Assembly (NCBI GenBank): GCA_029718625.1 | Contig: CM056379.1 | Location: 56,475,487-56,539,486, forward strand | DNA length: 64,000 bases | Source of the DNA: Synaphobranchus kaupii | Lineage: Eukaryota > Chordata > Actinopteri > Anguilliformes > Synaphobranchidae | Direction of reading: 5' to 3' | Shown here: piece by piece, positions 61,640 through 64,000 of the stretch | How the letters are laid out: each line of letters opens with the position of its first letter | How positions within the stretch are numbered: the first letter of the stretch is position 1 | Made by a program: the position numbers and the translations under genes | The notes under the pieces: generated by a model | Database searches by the model: none | What the model saw: only the letters and a program-made list of their open reading frames with translations | Told to the model about the DNA's origin: nothing

Positions 61640-62440
61640 TGAATGAATGCCGTTAATGCTGTTTTTCTTAACAGGGAAGGCACCAAAATTAGCAGAGATG
61701 TCAGTCTGCTCTGTGTGATCAATTAGCAGAGGAAGTAATACTCAGAGCATAGTGAATAATTAGTGTGCCGTCCGGATAGGGCGATCTCGCGGATGGTGGC
61801 CGCGCTCATTCTTTGCAGCAGACTCATGGGTCCGATCGTCACAGTGAGAGCCGCGATTAAGTCCGAGGCGGCACGTGTTGTGCACGGCTTTGTGTTTGTT
61901 TTGTCTTCCTGTTTAAGCCTCTTCCCTTGAAGGCTCAGGGCACATTTTCTGTGTTTGTGATCTTGCTGCTGGCCTTCCTCCCTCCCGCCTGTTGCTGTGA
62001 CTGAAGCGAAGGCGCGCATTCTTCCAGGGCTCACCATAGATAAATTCTTAATTATAAAGCGAGAGGCTTTACGACGCCCATATTGCCTTTAGTAGGTCTT
62101 TGCGAGGAACCACTGCCAAAAAGAAATGAGCAACACAAACCTGTCGTGCCTGTCTGGTGGCAGGCCCGAGGCGGGAGGCCGAGCCCGAATCGCTCCGGTT
62201 CTCCCGTTCTCCACCCGGGAGAGGCAGATGGAGCGGCATACACCTTAACCCGGAAAACTAGAGAACCTGGAAAAGTCTGAAAAATGTTGGCGAATGCATT
62301 TAAAGCTTTTAAAACTGTCCATGGTCGGCCGGGCAGTTTTCTGCCAGCGTGACCTCAACTTCCCTTTGCCTTCTTTCTTGAGTTTTGATAGTGAGAAAAA
62401 GGCCTGGAGCTTCTCTGATTCGAGGGATCAAGGGGCCTGT
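61640..62440. promoter_or_regulatory. Candidate conserved noncoding DNA 4
   Basis: Repeat-free, mixed composition, with GATCAATTAGCAGAGG (about 61718), GTGAATAATTAGTG (about 61752), AAATTCTTAATTATAAAGCG (62043) and CCTTTAGTAGGTCTTTGCGA (62087). No protein-like frame. Regulatory nature inferred. Confidence 0.25.
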
Positions 62441-63265
62441 CTCTGAATTTATAGAGAGTAAGGATTAGTGGTTTTTTCTGCTGTAGAGGATATGGATTTG
62501 GATTTGGACCACCCGAGTAAATGACAGGGACGTTTTATTTATTTGAGCATACCATTGCCCACCAGCATTCTGGAACTACAAATCAGTCTCAGACATATCT
62601 GCAGCCTCAGTCGGGAACACTTACAAGTCAAGCCATTCATTCTGATATGTTCCACAGTGTCAGGTCAAAGCTTTTGTTAGCAGTGCCTTTTCTCACCTTT
62701 GTTTTGTAATCATTGCTTTTGTTTGTGCTGATGTTTTGTCTGCTCTTTTGTTTGGACGTGTTAAAGCCAATCCCAGCGTTGCTGAGGTGTTGCATTAACA
62801 CTCCAGACTGGTGATTTTGGGTAAGCTCTTGTAAGCAGCTGCTACGAACGTCTCAAAATAACAAGTGCCCCCTCTGTGGGTTCCTCTGAAGAGCCATGTT
62901 GGCATTAATGCTCTTGTGAGGCTATGTGCTGTACAAAAACCAATCCAGGCACATTCCAGCTCTCCTGCCTATTCATAGCCACACCCCTCATCTGAGTGAC
63001 AGGTTGTCTTCCACACCCAGGTGGCCAGGGGGTTTGGCTCTTGTGGTCACGAAGGTGAGAGTTAAACATATGTTCTGACGCAGTTGGGTGTCGGGGGAGA
63101 TGGGCACCAGCAGCGCGAGCCGAACATATTGCGCAATAACCACGCTGGTCTCTCACTGGTCTGTCATATCAGGCAGCAGATGTTTTACTGTTTTACAGAT
63201 GTTTAGGCCAGTTATGCTTAGAGTTCAGTATAAAATAAACTCCAATTGAATTTGTGCCACTCCTG
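62441..63265. other. Unassigned DNA
   Basis: No exon, RNA or named repeat recognised; short frames only. Confidence 0.35.
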
Positions 63266-63442
63266 GGGGGCATTCCGGAAAGCAGGATTAGTGAGTTCGC
63301 TGGATAACTGCACTGAGTAAAACCCGGAACAGCTTTTTTTACTTACAGATGTTCATGTTCCAGATTTGGGAGAGTTCCAGGTTTTACTCAGTACGGTTAT
63401 CCAGTTAACTCAGTAATCCTGCTTTGTGAAATACCCCCCTGG
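63266..63442. mobile_element. ~177-bp palindromic MITE
   Basis: Inverted halves CCTGGGGGGCATTCCGGAAA...CTGAGTAAAACCCGGAAC and GTTCCAGA...CCAGGTTTTACTCAG...AAATACCCCCCTGG. Target duplication is not separable because the ends are palindromic. A GGGGGNATT-type relative is at 48578-48703. From 63443 to 64000 nothing is recognised. Confidence 0.75.
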
Positions 63443-64000
63443 TTTGTTGGAAATACAGTAACAGTCCATCAGTGAAGATCCGGCTTAGCTCTGATCAGTG
63501 GGGAGAATACTTTGATAATGGTGTGTTTGTCAAGTGTTGTTTACACTGCTATTTCCTAACACTCATCGGGTGGTGGCAGGCAGGCACCGCGTGGGAGACG
63601 CAGATGCCAGATAACTTAATTACTGTAATTACTAGGAACAACTAGAATACGCAGGAACAGCAAAGACACCCTGTCGAACCCCTACCACCGCATTTCAGAA
63701 GATGTCCACCTTGTGTTTCGGAGGGGAAAGGTGAATTAACTTCTCCAGGCCCAAAAAGGTTACGCGAGTCTGGTCGGTGGCATAAGGTGGAATCATAGAC
63801 GGCTTTGCTTTGGAGGAGAGGATCAGTCCAGAGCTGTTTACAGTTCTCAGGTCTGGTTCTGAAGAATGTCTCCACATTTTTAATTTTTTTTTGCATTTCA
63901 TTTTAATCTAACCAAAATTGCCACATTAAAGAGTGTCTGTGCTTGAAAGGGGGCTGAGCATTCTTTTGGAATTCAGACCTACGTGACTAACAGTGGAAGT

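Overview
The window is vertebrate nuclear DNA, almost certainly from a teleost fish. Coding sequence is split by GT-AG introns, most of the rest is repeats typical of fish (Tc1, hAT, DIRS, L2, an I/Nimb-like LINE, 5S- and tRNA-derived SINEs, many MITEs), and there is one 500-base scaffold gap of Ns at 40640-41139. Nothing bacterial or viral was recognised. The species cannot be read from the sequence.

Left end, 1-5055 (+): the last six coding exons of Tousled-like kinase 2 (tlk2), covering most of the kinase domain and the TLK2-type C-terminal tail, followed by a 3'UTR with an ATTAAA signal. Earlier tlk2 exons lie left of the window. 5.1-14.1 kb is intergenic, with a split 5S-rRNA-derived SINE, a 784-bp inverted-repeat element and the first copy of a ~2-kb palindromic-ended repeat.

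15.0-28.1 kb is a nest of transposons. A decayed DIRS-type tyrosine-recombinase retrotransposon (fragments about 16.4-28.1 kb) is split inside its recombinase gene by a 9332-bp hAT element with a perfect 14-bp terminal inverted repeat and a perfect 8-bp target duplication. The hAT has itself taken up an L2 LINE, a tRNA-type SINE that contains a Tc1 derivative, another SINE, and a 1.85-kb inverted-repeat element. From 28.5 to 30.9 kb two Tc1 elements lie end to end.

At 31.7-32.0 kb there is a probable promoter and first coding exon: a start codon after an in-frame stop, a signal-peptide-like reading frame and a good splice donor. In mammals the gene after TLK2 on the same strand is MRC2, whose first exon encodes a signal peptide and precedes a long intron, so this may be mrc2 exon 1. 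The protein match is not strong enough to prove it. If right, 32-64 kb is mostly first intron. That stretch holds a second hAT with the same termini as the large one, a frameshifted I/Nimb-like LINE, a third Tc1, the second (inverted) copy of the ~2-kb repeat, a CpG-rich island at 44.2-44.7 kb, a reverse-strand Tc1 with an internal 62-bp tandem array, and from 51 to 62 kb several repeat-poor stretches that look like candidate conserved regulatory DNA. No other protein-coding exon could be supported.
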